The position numbers and the translations under genes were made by a program. Source: Sphingomonas kyeonggiensis (lineage in GTDB: Bacteria > Pseudomonadota > Alphaproteobacteria > Sphingomonadales > Sphingomonadaceae). Taken from it: a DNA stretch of 64,000 nt. The stretch spans positions 1,674,001 to 1,738,000 of the forward strand of contig NZ_JAUSTJ010000001.1 of NCBI RefSeq assembly GCF_030812785.1, given 5' to 3'. The notes beneath the pieces were generated by a model. The model searched no databases. It was not told the DNA's origin and worked only from the letters and a program-made list of their open reading frames with translations. This document shows positions 8,685 to 16,960 of the stretch, piece by piece (the stretch's first letter is position 1; each line of letters opens with the position of its first letter).

Positions 8685-9044
8685 ATGAAGGTTCAGAAAT
8701 TCGGTGCGTCGGATGTGGCCTTTGAACGGTCGCCCGGACAGACAGCGGGCGTCTTCGCGGGCAATCTTGTCGACCAGCGCCACGGCGGACCCGTCACCAT
8801 TGGCTATGGGCGCTACGACCCGGATCAGTCGATCGACGAGGAGATCGCGGTCGACGACATCATGATCGTGCTGACAGGCCGCATATCCGTGACGAGCGAC
8901 GGCGCTACCCTGACCGCCGGCCCGGGCGAGATCCTCTACATGCCCAAGGGCAACGCAGTGACCATCCGCTCCGATGCGGAAGGCGCGCTTACCGCCTATG
9001 TCACCTATCCGCACTGGCAGGAACCAGACGGCGGCGGCGCCTGA
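8685..9044 (+). CDS. Small single-domain cupin (EutQ-like)
   Basis: A 119-residue cupin: an early segment (GYGRYDPDQSIDEEIAVDDI), then IMIVLTGRISVTSDGATLTAGPGEILYMPKGNAVTIRSD, which matches cupin motifs 1 and 2 of the EutQ / DUF861 kind. The usual metal histidines are poorly represented, so it may not bind metal. I chose ATG 8685 because GTGAGG lies 6-12 bases upstream; the upstream frame extension to 8430 lacks a ribosome site and coding appearance. It follows the ridA-family gene with a 272-base gap in which I see no gene. Function unknown. Confidence 0.7.
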   Translation: MKVQKFGASDVAFERSPGQTAGVFAGNLVDQRHGGPVTIGYGRYDPDQSIDEEIAVDDIMIVLTGRISVTSDGATLTAGPGEILYMPKGNAVTIRSDAEGALTAYVTYPHWQEPDGGGA

Positions 9045-9152
9045 CCCCGGGTAAACCCGCAATCGGATTCATACCCTCCATTTCCCGGACGATCGTCGAA
9101 GCGCGGCGGCGCAGCCTGGTCTTTGCCATCGCCGCCGCCGCCGCGCAGGCGA

Positions 9153-11006
9153 TCAGAAGTTCTGCCAGTCGTTCTGGGCAGCATGCGCTGAGATGGACCG
9201 CGGCAGCTGCTTGACGGGAGCGAGGTAGGCGGCGTTGCTCGCGGCAGGCTTCCGGGTGACCACGGGGCGAGCGCCGGGCGATGCCTTCCCGATGTCGAAC
9301 CGCGCCGCCTGTTCGGCGAGCTGGGCGACTTCGCCCGACAGGTTGCGGGCAGCCGCGGAGGTTTCCTCCACCATCGCGGCATTCTGCTGGGTGGACTGGT
9401 CCATCGTTCCCACCGCGACGCTGATCTGGGTGATCGCGGTCGATTGCGCCTGATTGTCGGCCGCCATCTGTCCGAGCAGCATATGGACCTCGCCGACCTG
9501 GCCCGAGATGTCCGCCAGGGCGCCATCGACCCTCTCGACCATCGCTACGGCTTCGATGATGTCGGACTGGGTCGCGGTGAGCTGCTCGCGGGCGCGGCCC
9601 GCTTCTTCTTCGGCGCGCATGGCCAGCGCCGAGACCAGATCGGCGACCACGGCGAAACCACGGCCCGCCTCCCCGGCACGCCCGGCCTCGACTGCGGCGT
9701 TCATGGCGAGAACGCGGGTCTGGAAGGCGATCTTGTCGAGGCCCTCGATGACGCTGTCGATGCCCTTGGCGCTCTCGCTGACCCGCGTCATAGCCTGCAT
9801 CGCCTCGTCCGCGACGCCGCGCCCGCCCTGGACCGTGGCGATGGCTTCGTCCGCCCGGGCGACCGTGCGCCCGGCTGCGTCCGCCCCCGCTTTCAGGCGG
9901 CCATCCATCTGCGTGATGGCAGCCGAGGTCTCTTCGAGGCTCGCCGCATTGGCTTCGGTCCGGCGCGCCAGGTCTTCCGAGGCCTGGGCGATCTCGACCG
10001 AGCCCGTCCGGATCGCCGCCGTGCTGTCGGTCACCGAGCCGATCAAACCGCGCAGGCTCGCCAGTGCCTCGTTGAAGTTCGTCTTCAATTCTGCATAGCC
10101 CTCGGGATAGGCGGTATGGATTTCCGCGGTCAGGTCGCCCTTGCTGAGCGCGGACAGGCCATCGCGCAGGGTGGAGGTTACGACCTGCTGCGCAGCCGCG
10201 GCACGGGCGTCCGCCTCCGCGCGTTCGACCGCCGCGACGCGGAACTGCTCGACTGCCTGCGCGACATCGCCCAGTTCGTCCGCGCGCCGGCGGTGCGGGA
10301 CTTCCGCCTCGCCGCCTTCGGCGAGGCGCTTGGTGACCTGGCTAAGCTCCGCCATCGGCACGGAAACAGTCCGGGTGATCAGGCGCCATATGCCGAACAA
10401 TGCGCCCAGCCCGAGCGCGGACAGGACGATCACGCACCAGAAGGCCGTGCTCGCGAAGCGGCGCCCGATATGGTCGTTGGTCTGGGCGCGCAGGTGATGC
10501 GCGTTGATCAGCACCTCGGCGTTCTCGATCGCGGCATTGGAAGCGTCACGGGCTTCGCCCTTTACGATCGGCAGGGCTGCTGCCGCGCCCTGGTCACGGC
10601 GCACCGAGAAGATCCGCGCGTTGAGCTTCTCGAGGCCCGCGACCTTCGCCTGCAATGCGTCGAGCTGGGGCGCGAGCTCGCCGGCAAGCGGCCGATAGCC
10701 GCGCATCGCGTCGTCGATCAGTTTCTGGTTGGCGACATAACGCTGGTCATATTTGGCTTCTTCCTGCGCGGACGACGCATTCATCTGAGACCAGATGATG
10801 ATGCGGTGTTCCCGCAAGCGCGAGACGAGCTTGCCCAGCGTCTCGGTACCCCCGATGCCGCGCTCGACATGGCGGCTCGCGATCGCGCTGAGCTGGGACA
10901 TGACGAAGATGCCGGCACCGGCGATACCGCTCATCGTCATGCCGATGACGGCAAATGCGACGAGCATCTTCTTTGAAAGACGCCAACTGTTGAAAGTATC
11001 GATCAT
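9153..11006 (-). CDS. Methyl-accepting chemotaxis protein with C-terminal CheR-tether-like pentapeptide
   Basis: A 617-residue chemoreceptor. A first membrane helix at about residues 13-35 (MLVAFAVIGMTMSGIAGAGI), a periplasmic four-helix-type sensor (about 36-190), a second membrane helix (about 190-212), a HAMP domain (RTVSVPMAELSQVTKRLAEG), and a long coiled-coil signalling domain whose hairpin tip reads KIAFQTRVLAMNAAVEAGRA. The canonical tip is QTNLLALNA; here it is QTRVLAMNA. The C terminus is DWQNF, which fits the xWxxF pentapeptide that recruits CheR or CheB in E. coli-type receptors. Upstream on its strand is a TATAAT hexamer (11036-11041). No flagellar or che genes adjoin it. Confidence 0.92.
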   Translation of the reverse strand: MIDTFNSWRLSKKMLVAFAVIGMTMSGIAGAGIFVMSQLSAIASRHVERGIGGTETLGKLVSRLREHRIIIWSQMNASSAQEEAKYDQRYVANQKLIDDAMRGYRPLAGELAPQLDALQAKVAGLEKLNARIFSVRRDQGAAAALPIVKGEARDASNAAIENAEVLINAHHLRAQTNDHIGRRFASTAFWCVIVLSALGLGALFGIWRLITRTVSVPMAELSQVTKRLAEGGEAEVPHRRRADELGDVAQAVEQFRVAAVERAEADARAAAAQQVVTSTLRDGLSALSKGDLTAEIHTAYPEGYAELKTNFNEALASLRGLIGSVTDSTAAIRTGSVEIAQASEDLARRTEANAASLEETSAAITQMDGRLKAGADAAGRTVARADEAIATVQGGRGVADEAMQAMTRVSESAKGIDSVIEGLDKIAFQTRVLAMNAAVEAGRAGEAGRGFAVVADLVSALAMRAEEEAGRAREQLTATQSDIIEAVAMVERVDGALADISGQVGEVHMLLGQMAADNQAQSTAITQISVAVGTMDQSTQQNAAMVEETSAAARNLSGEVAQLAEQAARFDIGKASPGARPVVTRKPAASNAAYLAPVKQLPRSISAHAAQNDWQNF

Positions 11007-11392
11007 GCTCCAGGATCCTCTAATTCTATGAGGATATTATAGAAGCCGGGCAGGGTGCCTCCTTTGGTTTGGTGCTGTGGATTTGTAACAAATTATTGCT
11101 GGGAGAGTATTGGTCACGTTAGAAAAGCATAGATTACGACATTTTCCACATATCGGAAATATTCTGGACATGTTGGATGCTTCGTTGCTGCCCATCATGG
11201 CCGCATTGCTTGCCAGTCCGAGCACCCGCTGTGTCGAGCCTTTCTCCGATGCACGAAGAGATTGGCGAGATACTGCCGACCAGAACAATAGGTCGAGGCT
11301 GCATTTCCGAAGCTTCGAAGGCCATTTCCGTGGCCAGGCTGCTTTGCAAGATGATGCAGTTCAACTGTCCGATGCCGGGTGGAAGAGACGGG
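11007..11392. other. Gene-poor interval between chemoreceptor and tannase-family gene
   Basis: This 386-base stretch is less GC-rich than its flanks. Its left end holds the chemoreceptor promoter region (TATAAT on the minus strand at 11036-11041). A plus-strand frame opens at TTG 11110 behind GGGAG and has about 94 codons before it runs antisense into the end of the tannase-family gene. Two short minus-strand frames also exist. None resembles a protein family I know, so I treat it as non-coding or as a gene remnant. Confidence 0.35.
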
Positions 11393-13069
11393 CTAGCGCT
11401 TGCGCTTCACGCTGGAGCCGGCGACCTGCCTTCCTGCTTCGCAGGCAAAATCGCCGGGCGCTCGTGGCGAGCCATTCCCAGCATAGGTCGTCCGGCGGGG
11501 ATAGGCACATAGCGGCCGCTGGAAGGCGATCCGCTTCGGATCGGCGCTTTCGAACTTGGTCGCGACGACACGCTCGGGCGCCTTCCCCTGTTCGCGCCAC
11601 ACCATCAAGGCCCGGAACAGGTCGTCGTTCGGACTATCCTCGGGTGGCGCAGGCACACCAGCGGCTGCGGAATTGAACGAATCGGGCCCCGCTCCGCCGC
11701 CGCAGTGCATCACCCCCGGCGCGAGAAAGAGCCTGGCGGTTTCGCGCAATCGTGAAACACCGCCCAATGCCCGCGCCTGACGATCGTAGAACGCCACGGT
11801 CTGCCCCGGCGGGACCAGCGTGTCGGCCAATCCGTGATAGAGGATGAGCTTGCCCCCACGGGCGCGAAAAGCTTCGAGGTTCCCGCGCGTCGCGTCGTTC
11901 ACGTCGGCGGCCAGCGCGCCATCCACGATCGGCATGTCGCGGTCCAGGTCGAATCCACGCCAGTCCCAGCTGCTGCCGAACACCCATTTGAACAGGCTGG
12001 CGAATTGCGGCTGTCCGTTGCTCGGGCTCTGGAGGAACGACCAGCCGAACCGACCGGGCCCTTCGCTACCCGGCAGCCAGCCGAAAAAGGCCGGCTTTCC
12101 GTCGCGCGTGGTGGGGCCGGCATAGAATGCGCGCGCCGTGGCCACTTCGGCGGCGGAGAGGCACTGGTCGCTACTCGCGCCGCGGCACAGGAGCGTCGCG
12201 GGATCGAAATCGCAGGCGAGCGGATCGGTGACGAAGGGATCGCCGGCAAGGGCGGCACCCTGGCGGCGGCACTCGGAGACCGCGGCGCGGTTGAGCAAGC
12301 CGAGCTTGATATCGGACAACCGGCTCCCCGGCGTGCGGTTCGCGGCGGCGAAGTCCCACGCGACGGCGGCGTGTCCCCAGGTCCGGTTGATGACCGGCGC
12401 GCCGACCAGGATGCCGTCATAATCGGCGGGATAATGCAGCGCCTCGATCAGGCCCTGCTGCCCGCCGGTCGAGCAGCCCGTATAATAGGAACGCCGGGCG
12501 CCGCGGCCATAAAAGGCCTTGGCCACGGCCTTGCCGGTGACCGTCATCACATGGGTGGAGAGCCGGCCCCAGTCCTTCCATTTTCGGGGATGGCCGATCA
12601 GCGCGTCGCCGTCGAGCATGGTCGCCGGCGCGGTACCGGTGTCGGTCGTCGCCGTGGCGAAGCCGCGCCGCAAGCCGTTCAGCATGCCGCCATAGCCGGC
12701 CTGGAGCGTGCCGGCGAAGCCGCCATTGCCGTTGCCGTGGAAGACGCCCGTCCATCCCTCGACGGGCAGCCAGATCTCGACGCCGACATCGGAATCGGGC
12801 GCGGACCGCACCTGCGCGACCACCCGGCAAAAGGCCGGCAGATCGGCTCCGGCGGGGAGGTTGAGTGCTGCCGCGGCCATGCCCTTCGGGACCATCGTGG
12901 CGCTGGTGATGGTCGTGTCCGGCAAGCGGAGGCCTGAGAGCACCTCGCATCCGATGGGGTTGGCGGGTGCGCCTGGGCGAGCCTGCGCCGCGGCAAGCGA
13001 CGGCAGCGCGAGCGACAGGATCATCGTGGCACCGCCTGCCAGGCGTCGGGAAAGGACCGAATGCGGCAT
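11393..13069 (-). CDS. Tannase / feruloyl esterase family hydrolase, secreted
   Basis: A 558-residue protein with a signal peptide (RRLAGGATMILSLALPSLAAAQA). It carries the CS-D-HC arrangement that defines the tannase family: the nucleophile motif GCSTGGQQG, an Asp in YHGLADTLVPP and the His-Cys pair in GVMHCGGGAGPD; the two cysteines form the disulfide linking nucleophile and histidine. The family includes fungal tannases, feruloyl esterases and MHETase, and hydrolyses esters of aromatic acids. The ATG at 13069 is two bases after the stop of the carboxylesterase gene, so the two are translationally coupled. It is the last gene of a ten-gene same-strand island. The exact substrate is not known. 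Confidence 0.9.
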   Translation of the reverse strand: MPHSVLSRRLAGGATMILSLALPSLAAAQARPGAPANPIGCEVLSGLRLPDTTITSATMVPKGMAAAALNLPAGADLPAFCRVVAQVRSAPDSDVGVEIWLPVEGWTGVFHGNGNGGFAGTLQAGYGGMLNGLRRGFATATTDTGTAPATMLDGDALIGHPRKWKDWGRLSTHVMTVTGKAVAKAFYGRGARRSYYTGCSTGGQQGLIEALHYPADYDGILVGAPVINRTWGHAAVAWDFAAANRTPGSRLSDIKLGLLNRAAVSECRRQGAALAGDPFVTDPLACDFDPATLLCRGASSDQCLSAAEVATARAFYAGPTTRDGKPAFFGWLPGSEGPGRFGWSFLQSPSNGQPQFASLFKWVFGSSWDWRGFDLDRDMPIVDGALAADVNDATRGNLEAFRARGGKLILYHGLADTLVPPGQTVAFYDRQARALGGVSRLRETARLFLAPGVMHCGGGAGPDSFNSAAAGVPAPPEDSPNDDLFRALMVWREQGKAPERVVATKFESADPKRIAFQRPLCAYPRRTTYAGNGSPRAPGDFACEAGRQVAGSSVKRKR

Positions 13070-13071
13070 GA

Positions 13072-14760
13072 TCACGAACCCTGTTTGGCGGGAGAGGCCG
13101 GCGCGCAACCCGGGGCCGGCGCGGGCAGCACCGGGGCAGTGCTCCCGGTCCGCCAGTTCCAGGACTGGGTGCCGCCGGCCCGGCGCCGGCACACCGCCTG
13201 CTCGTGCAGGGCGTACATGCCGGGCATGAACCCGCTGGACGCCCGCGGGGCCTCTGCGAACTCCATGAAGGCGCTGTCGGTGCCGAAGCTGCGCCAGGCG
13301 GGGCCGTTGGTGGAGGAGGGATTTCCACTGCGGGCGAAGCTGGTCCAATAGTCGAGCATTGTCGCTGAGAGACGGTGTTCTGCCGGCGTGTTTGGGATGG
13401 CGGGCCAGGAAGGCGGCGTCGCGGCGATCGTTCCGAACACGAAGGGCACTTCGCTGGCGTGGAAGCCGGTCAGGCCGGCGGCATCGGCGCTCGGATAGCT
13501 GTGGCTGAAATAATAGAGGAACGAAGGCTGGCCGATCGCGACCTGGTTGCGCACCAGCCGCTCGGAGGTCCAGCCGAACACCGCGTCGCGCGTGCTGTCG
13601 AACCCGTTGCGCGCAAGGTCGCGGGCCGCCGGATAGAGGCGAAGATAGGCGTCCGCGAGATCGCCATATTGCGCCCGGATGCCCTTCACATAGTCGTCGC
13701 GGCTCGGCGGGACCGGCGGCGCGAGGAAGCTGAGCGAGCGGATCTCGCCGCTGTTGAACCCGGCGATCAGCGGCACCTTCGCCTGCTCGCCGCGCTCGAA
13801 GGTATCGACCAGCTGGCGCGGGAGGATCTTGCCGTCGATCGTGCCGTAGGGGACATATCCGGTCCTGGCGGACGCCTCGACCAGCTTGCCGGCGTCCATT
13901 GCCCGCAGCGCCGCCAGGTTCGGCGCCTCGAGCTTGCCCCCGAGCCAAGCGCCGATATCCTCCGCCGGGAATTCCTCCCCGCGCTTGCTGCGCAGCTCGG
14001 GCATCGTGAAGAGATAGCCGCTCTCCACGATCGCCCGGTCGAACAGACCCCGTGCCCGCGGCGAGGCGAGCAGATATTCGACGCTCAGCGCTCCGGCGGA
14101 TTCGCCGAAGACCGTCACGTTGCGCGGATCGCCGCCGAACGCCGCGATATTGTCCCGCACCCAGTGCAGCGCCTGGATCTGGTCGAGCAGCCCGTAATTG
14201 CCGGAGACCCCGTCGGGGGACTCCCTGCTCAGCTCGGGATGCGCGAGATAGCCGAGCACGCCGAGGCGATAGTTTATCGAGACCAGGATGACGCCGCGTT
14301 TGGCGAACTCCCGGCCGTCATACATCTGCGAATGCCCCGATCCCCAGATCAGCGTGCCGCCATGGATCCAGACCATCACCGGCGCATTGCGCGCATCGGC
14401 GGGCGCCGTGACGTCGAGCGTCAGGCAATCCTCCGCCATCGGCACCTTGCCGCGATCATAGGGGCCGGCGGCCATCGGCGGCTGCATGCAGGCGACCCCC
14501 ATCGTCTGCGCCGCACGCACGCCGTTCCAGCGCGGCATCGGCGCGGGCGGGCGCCAGCGGCGCTCCCCGACCGGCGGCAGCGCATAGGGGATCGCCCGGA
14601 AGACGTCCGCATCCCCTTCGCGCAGACCCTTCACCGACCCCGCGGGCGCGTTCGCCACCGGCGCTTGGTCGGGCGCGGCCTGATAGGCATTGCCCGATCC
14701 GGCCGGCATTCCGCAGGCAAGGGCAGTGGCGACCAGCAGGCGCGACAGAGTCTTCATCAC
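13072..14760 (-). CDS. Type-B carboxylesterase, secreted
   Basis: A 562-residue alpha/beta hydrolase with a signal peptide (residues 1 to about 25). Type-B carboxylesterase landmarks are present: FRAIPYALPPVGERRWRPP, EDCLTLDVTAP, the oxyanion-hole VMVWIHGGTL, the nucleophile elbow VFGESAGALS, and the C-terminal catalytic His region FHASEVPFVFG. Such enzymes hydrolyse carboxylic esters. It starts inside the stop of the MFS gene (4-base ATGA overlap) and ends two bases before the tannase-family gene. Two different exported esterases in tandem suggest sequential attack on one complex ester, which is inference. Confidence 0.92.
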   Translation of the reverse strand: MMKTLSRLLVATALACGMPAGSGNAYQAAPDQAPVANAPAGSVKGLREGDADVFRAIPYALPPVGERRWRPPAPMPRWNGVRAAQTMGVACMQPPMAAGPYDRGKVPMAEDCLTLDVTAPADARNAPVMVWIHGGTLIWGSGHSQMYDGREFAKRGVILVSINYRLGVLGYLAHPELSRESPDGVSGNYGLLDQIQALHWVRDNIAAFGGDPRNVTVFGESAGALSVEYLLASPRARGLFDRAIVESGYLFTMPELRSKRGEEFPAEDIGAWLGGKLEAPNLAALRAMDAGKLVEASARTGYVPYGTIDGKILPRQLVDTFERGEQAKVPLIAGFNSGEIRSLSFLAPPVPPSRDDYVKGIRAQYGDLADAYLRLYPAARDLARNGFDSTRDAVFGWTSERLVRNQVAIGQPSFLYYFSHSYPSADAAGLTGFHASEVPFVFGTIAATPPSWPAIPNTPAEHRLSATMLDYWTSFARSGNPSSTNGPAWRSFGTDSAFMEFAEAPRASSGFMPGMYALHEQAVCRRRAGGTQSWNWRTGSTAPVLPAPAPGCAPASPAKQGS

Positions 14761-16079
14761 AGGCTTCCTTCGTGGCGGGTTTCGCTGCGGCGGATCAGCC
14801 GCGCGAGGAGCAGGAACAGCGCGGCCCCGATCAGGTACATCGGCGCCAGCGCGTAATAGGCGGCCTGCAGGGCATGCGGGCCGTGGGTGGGGCGGAAGAA
14901 ATCGCTCGCCATGCCGACATAGGTCGGCCCGAGCCCGAGCCCGATGAAGTTCATCACCAGCAGCAGCAGCGCGCCCGAGATCACCCGCCGCTCGGGCGGC
15001 ACTTCCCCCTGCACGAAGGTCACGGTGGCCGAGAGGAAGAACGAGTTCAGGAACATCGGCACGCTGAGGAAGGCGAGCGCCAGCTGCCAGCCCGGCGCCC
15101 AGGCGAAGCCCAGGAAGAAGGGCAGGGCGAGCAGCAGCGAAATCGCGGGGATCGTCGCATAGGCCGCCTTGTCGCGGCGGCTGAACCGGTCGACCACGCG
15201 CCCCGAGACATAGATGCCGGCGCTCATCCCGATCCCGACGACCAGCGCATACCAGATCGCGACCTCGTCCAGCGTCATGCCCTTTTCGCGCATCAGGAAC
15301 AGCGTCGTGAAGTTGAGCAACCCATAGGTGATGAAATTGCCGGCGCCGCTCGCCAGCGAGGCCATCAGCAGGACCGGATTGCGGAAGAACTGGGCGATGG
15401 TGGCGCCGAACCCGATGGTCCTTTCATCGACGCGCACCGCCGTCGCCGGCGTGTCCGTCTGCCCGCGGTCCGGCTCGTGCACGATCAGATAGACCGCCAG
15501 CGCCGTCACCACGCCGATCGCGCCGATGACGTAGAAGGGAATGCGCCAGCTGAACGCCGCCGCCAGCGACGCACCGAAGGCGACCCCCAGCGCGGACCCG
15601 ATCGGCGGGCCGAGATTGAAGATCGCCATCGCCGTGGTCCGCCGCTCGCGCGGGAAGGAATCCGAGATGATCGCATAGGAAGGGGGCACGCCGCCCGCCT
15701 CGCCGACGCCGACCATCATCCGCGCAACGACCAGCTGCCCATAGCTGCCGACCATCCCGCAGGCCGCGGTCGCGGCGCTCCACAGCGCGCAGGCGACCGA
15801 CAGGACCTTCACCCGGTTCATGTGGTCTGCCAGCCAGCCGATCGGGATGGCGATGAAGCAATAGAAGAGCGCGAAATAGAAGCCGGTGAGCCGGCCCAGC
15901 TGGCCATCGGTGATGTGCAGGCTGTCCTGGATCGGCTTGGCGAGGATCGAGATGAGCTGGCGATCGAGGAAATTGAGCACATAGACGAAGCACAGCATAG
16001 CAAGCGTGATCCGCGCGCTGCGGCCGGACGCCGGGGGGGCGCCATCCCCGCTGATTGTCGATATCTTTTCCACGCTCAT
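14757..16079 (-). CDS. MFS transporter, Spinster-like
   Basis: A 440-residue permease with about twelve hydrophobic segments. The start of the transport core reads CFVYVLNFLDRQLISILAKP and the loop 2-3 signature GWLADHMNRVKVLS is typical of the major facilitator superfamily. The sequence GVGEAGGVPPSYAIISDSF matches the Spinster branch often found in sphingomonad aromatic and lipid catabolic clusters. It probably carries the hydrolysis product across the inner membrane. It overlaps both neighbours by four bases, so it is in the same operon as the esterases and the dehydrogenase. Confidence 0.9.
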   Translation of the reverse strand: MSVEKISTISGDGAPPASGRSARITLAMLCFVYVLNFLDRQLISILAKPIQDSLHITDGQLGRLTGFYFALFYCFIAIPIGWLADHMNRVKVLSVACALWSAATAACGMVGSYGQLVVARMMVGVGEAGGVPPSYAIISDSFPRERRTTAMAIFNLGPPIGSALGVAFGASLAAAFSWRIPFYVIGAIGVVTALAVYLIVHEPDRGQTDTPATAVRVDERTIGFGATIAQFFRNPVLLMASLASGAGNFITYGLLNFTTLFLMREKGMTLDEVAIWYALVVGIGMSAGIYVSGRVVDRFSRRDKAAYATIPAISLLLALPFFLGFAWAPGWQLALAFLSVPMFLNSFFLSATVTFVQGEVPPERRVISGALLLLVMNFIGLGLGPTYVGMASDFFRPTHGPHALQAAYYALAPMYLIGAALFLLLARLIRRSETRHEGSL

Positions 16080-16960
16080 CTCTCCGATATCCTTTCAGGC
16101 GCGCGCAGCCAGCCCGGCTTGCTACGCCCGCCCGCATAGCCCGCGGCGACGCGCTGTTTCAGCAGGGCAGGCGGACGGAAGCGCTCGCCATAGCTATCCT
16201 GCAGCAGCGCCTGCACCTGCAGGCAAAGGCTCGACGTCACATTGTCCATCAGCGCGAACGGTCCGATCGGGTGGCCAAGCCCCAGCCGGCACGCAGTATC
16301 GAGATCCTCCGGCGTCGCGACGCCTTCCTCGACCAGCTTCACGGCCTCGATCAGCATCGCGTGCAGCATCCGGTTGACCGCGAAGCCGGCGACGTCCTTC
16401 ACCACGATCGGTTGCTTGCCTGCGCTTTCGAGCATCGCGGCGGTCCAGCCGACGATCTCGGGGTCGGTGTCGAAGCCGGGGACGATCTCGACCAGGCGCA
16501 TGCGCGAGACGGGCGAGAAATAATGCGTCCCGAGGAAGTTCCGCCGGCGGTCTGCCGGGAGTGCCGCGCCCAGCGTCGAGATCGGGATGGTCGAGGTGTT
16601 CGATGCGATCACGCAGGTCTCGGGGCACACTTCGCCGAGCGCCGCCAGCACCTCGCGCTTGACGTCGAGCGCTTCGAAGACCGCCTCGGTCGCCAGGTCG
16701 CGGTCAGCGAATGCGGCAAGGTCCGCTGCCGGCCGGATGCGCTCGATCGCGGTTGCGTGCCGCTCCTCGGTGTAGAGGCCGCGCGCCAGCCCGCGCTCGA
16801 GGAGCAGGCGCAGCCGCGCCCGTGCAGCCTCCAGCGCGGCGGGATCGCGATCGTGGAGCAGCACGTCCATGCCGGCCAGCGCGAACACGAAGGCGATCTC
16901 CGCCCCCATCAGGCCGGCCCCTACCACGCCGACGCGCATCTCACGAACGGGTGGCGACAT
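16076..16960 (-). CDS. 3-hydroxyacyl-CoA dehydrogenase (3-hydroxybutyryl-CoA dehydrogenase type)
   Basis: A roughly 294-residue two-domain enzyme. The Rossmann motif VGVVGAGLMGAEIAFVFALAG begins near the N terminus, IASNTSTIPISTL and GTHYFSPVSRMRLVEIV form the catalytic region with the active His, and KDVAGFAVNRMLHAMLIEAV starts the C-terminal dimerisation domain. It oxidises a 3-hydroxyacyl-CoA with NAD+. I chose ATG 16960, preceded by GGGAGCTGGACCGCT; ATG 16939, one base after the ligase stop, is equally possible. It partners the acyl-CoA ligase upstream, pointing to CoA-dependent degradation. Confidence 0.88.
   Translation of the reverse strand: MSPPVREMRVGVVGAGLMGAEIAFVFALAGMDVLLHDRDPAALEAARARLRLLLERGLARGLYTEERHATAIERIRPAADLAAFADRDLATEAVFEALDVKREVLAALGEVCPETCVIASNTSTIPISTLGAALPADRRRNFLGTHYFSPVSRMRLVEIVPGFDTDPEIVGWTAAMLESAGKQPIVVKDVAGFAVNRMLHAMLIEAVKLVEEGVATPEDLDTACRLGLGHPIGPFALMDNVTSSLCLQVQALLQDSYGERFRPPALLKQRVAAGYAGGRSKPGWLRAPERISER

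Noticed and set aside
11110..11676. A 188-codon plus-strand frame starting TTG
   Set aside because: It has a possible ribosome site but half of it is antisense to the tannase-family gene and it matches no family I know. Kept only as a remark on the 11007-11392 interval.
11393..13948. Long minus-strand frame reading from the carboxylesterase gene into the tannase-family gene
   Set aside because: The first part is a frame shadow of the carboxylesterase gene. The real gene starts at 13069, where a signal peptide begins.
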